Of a stretch of DNA of 5,166 nucleotides, positions 5,095 to 5,166 are shown piece by piece. The notes beneath the pieces were generated by a model, which worked only from the letters and a program-made list of their open reading frames with translations, was not told the origin of the DNA and searched no databases. The position numbers and the translations under genes are program-made. The DNA is from Sphingomonadaceae bacterium (GTDB lineage Bacteria > Pseudomonadota > Alphaproteobacteria > Sphingomonadales > Sphingomonadaceae). Location: NCBI GenBank assembly GCA_023384025.1, contig JAHDXX010000036.1:12081-17246 (forward strand), in the 5' to 3' direction. How positions within the stretch are numbered: position 1 is the first letter of the stretch; every line of letters starts with the position of its first letter.

Positions 5095-5166
5095 TCAGTG
5101 GAGGTGTTCCGCGTCGTTGATGTAAAGCGAGGTCAACAGCGCGAAAACGTAAGCCTGAATGCCGGC
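5095..5166 (-). CDS. atpB: F0F1 ATP synthase subunit a, C-terminal 23 residues (5' end outside window)
   Basis: Subunit a forms the proton half-channels next to the c ring. Only the last 23 codons and TGA (5097-5095) are present; they read GIQAYVFALLTSLYINDAEHLH after a first Ala. This matches the end of the last TM helix of subunit a: the IQAYVFALL segment aligns with the E. coli QAFIFMVLT region, whose Gln faces the c ring. The position directly upstream of atpE on the same strand confirms it. Confidence 0.93.
   Translation of the reverse strand, partial: AGIQAYVFALLTSLYINDAEHLH

Overview
The window looks like chromosomal housekeeping DNA from an alphaproteobacterium, most likely a member of the Sphingomonadales (Erythrobacter/Novosphingobium-like). 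The reasons are the high-GC coding style, an F0 ATP synthase cluster in the order a-c-b'-b without F1 genes, the wording of the proteins, and dispersed inverted-repeat families in the gene gaps. The taxonomic call rests on recognition, not on a search.

Left part, + strand: the 3' end of rpsA (ribosomal protein S1, domains 4 to 6) with a strong intrinsic terminator. It is followed by gloB (glyoxalase II) and a zinc-independent NAD(P)H:quinone oxidoreductase of the MDR family. Each gap here holds a different long inverted-repeat element: 789-923, 1733-1826 and 2836-2968. The second element overlaps the 5' edge of the oxidoreductase reading frame and supplies an alternative in-frame ATG.

Right part, - strand, read from right to left: the last 23 codons of atpB (subunit a), then atpE (subunit c), atpF' (b') and atpF (b), closed by an intrinsic terminator at 3609-3643. 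A terminator-like hairpin between atpE and atpF', together with a strong Shine-Dalgarno sequence for atpE and a weak one for atpF', fits the need for many more c subunits than b or b' subunits. Beyond the operon end, also on the - strand, lies a small three-helix PepSY-associated-TM-type membrane protein. A 23-bp palindrome resembling a Fur-family box sits just upstream of its GTG start and suggests iron control.

Functionally the window joins translation (S1), methylglyoxal detoxification (GloB), a redox enzyme, a probably iron-regulated membrane protein and the proton channel of ATP synthase. I see no phage, CRISPR, toxin-antitoxin or defence system. The items most worth a second look are the candidate Fur box, the atpE-atpF' hairpin, the repeat that reaches the oxidoreductase start, and the presence of three unrelated repeat families within about 2.2 kb.
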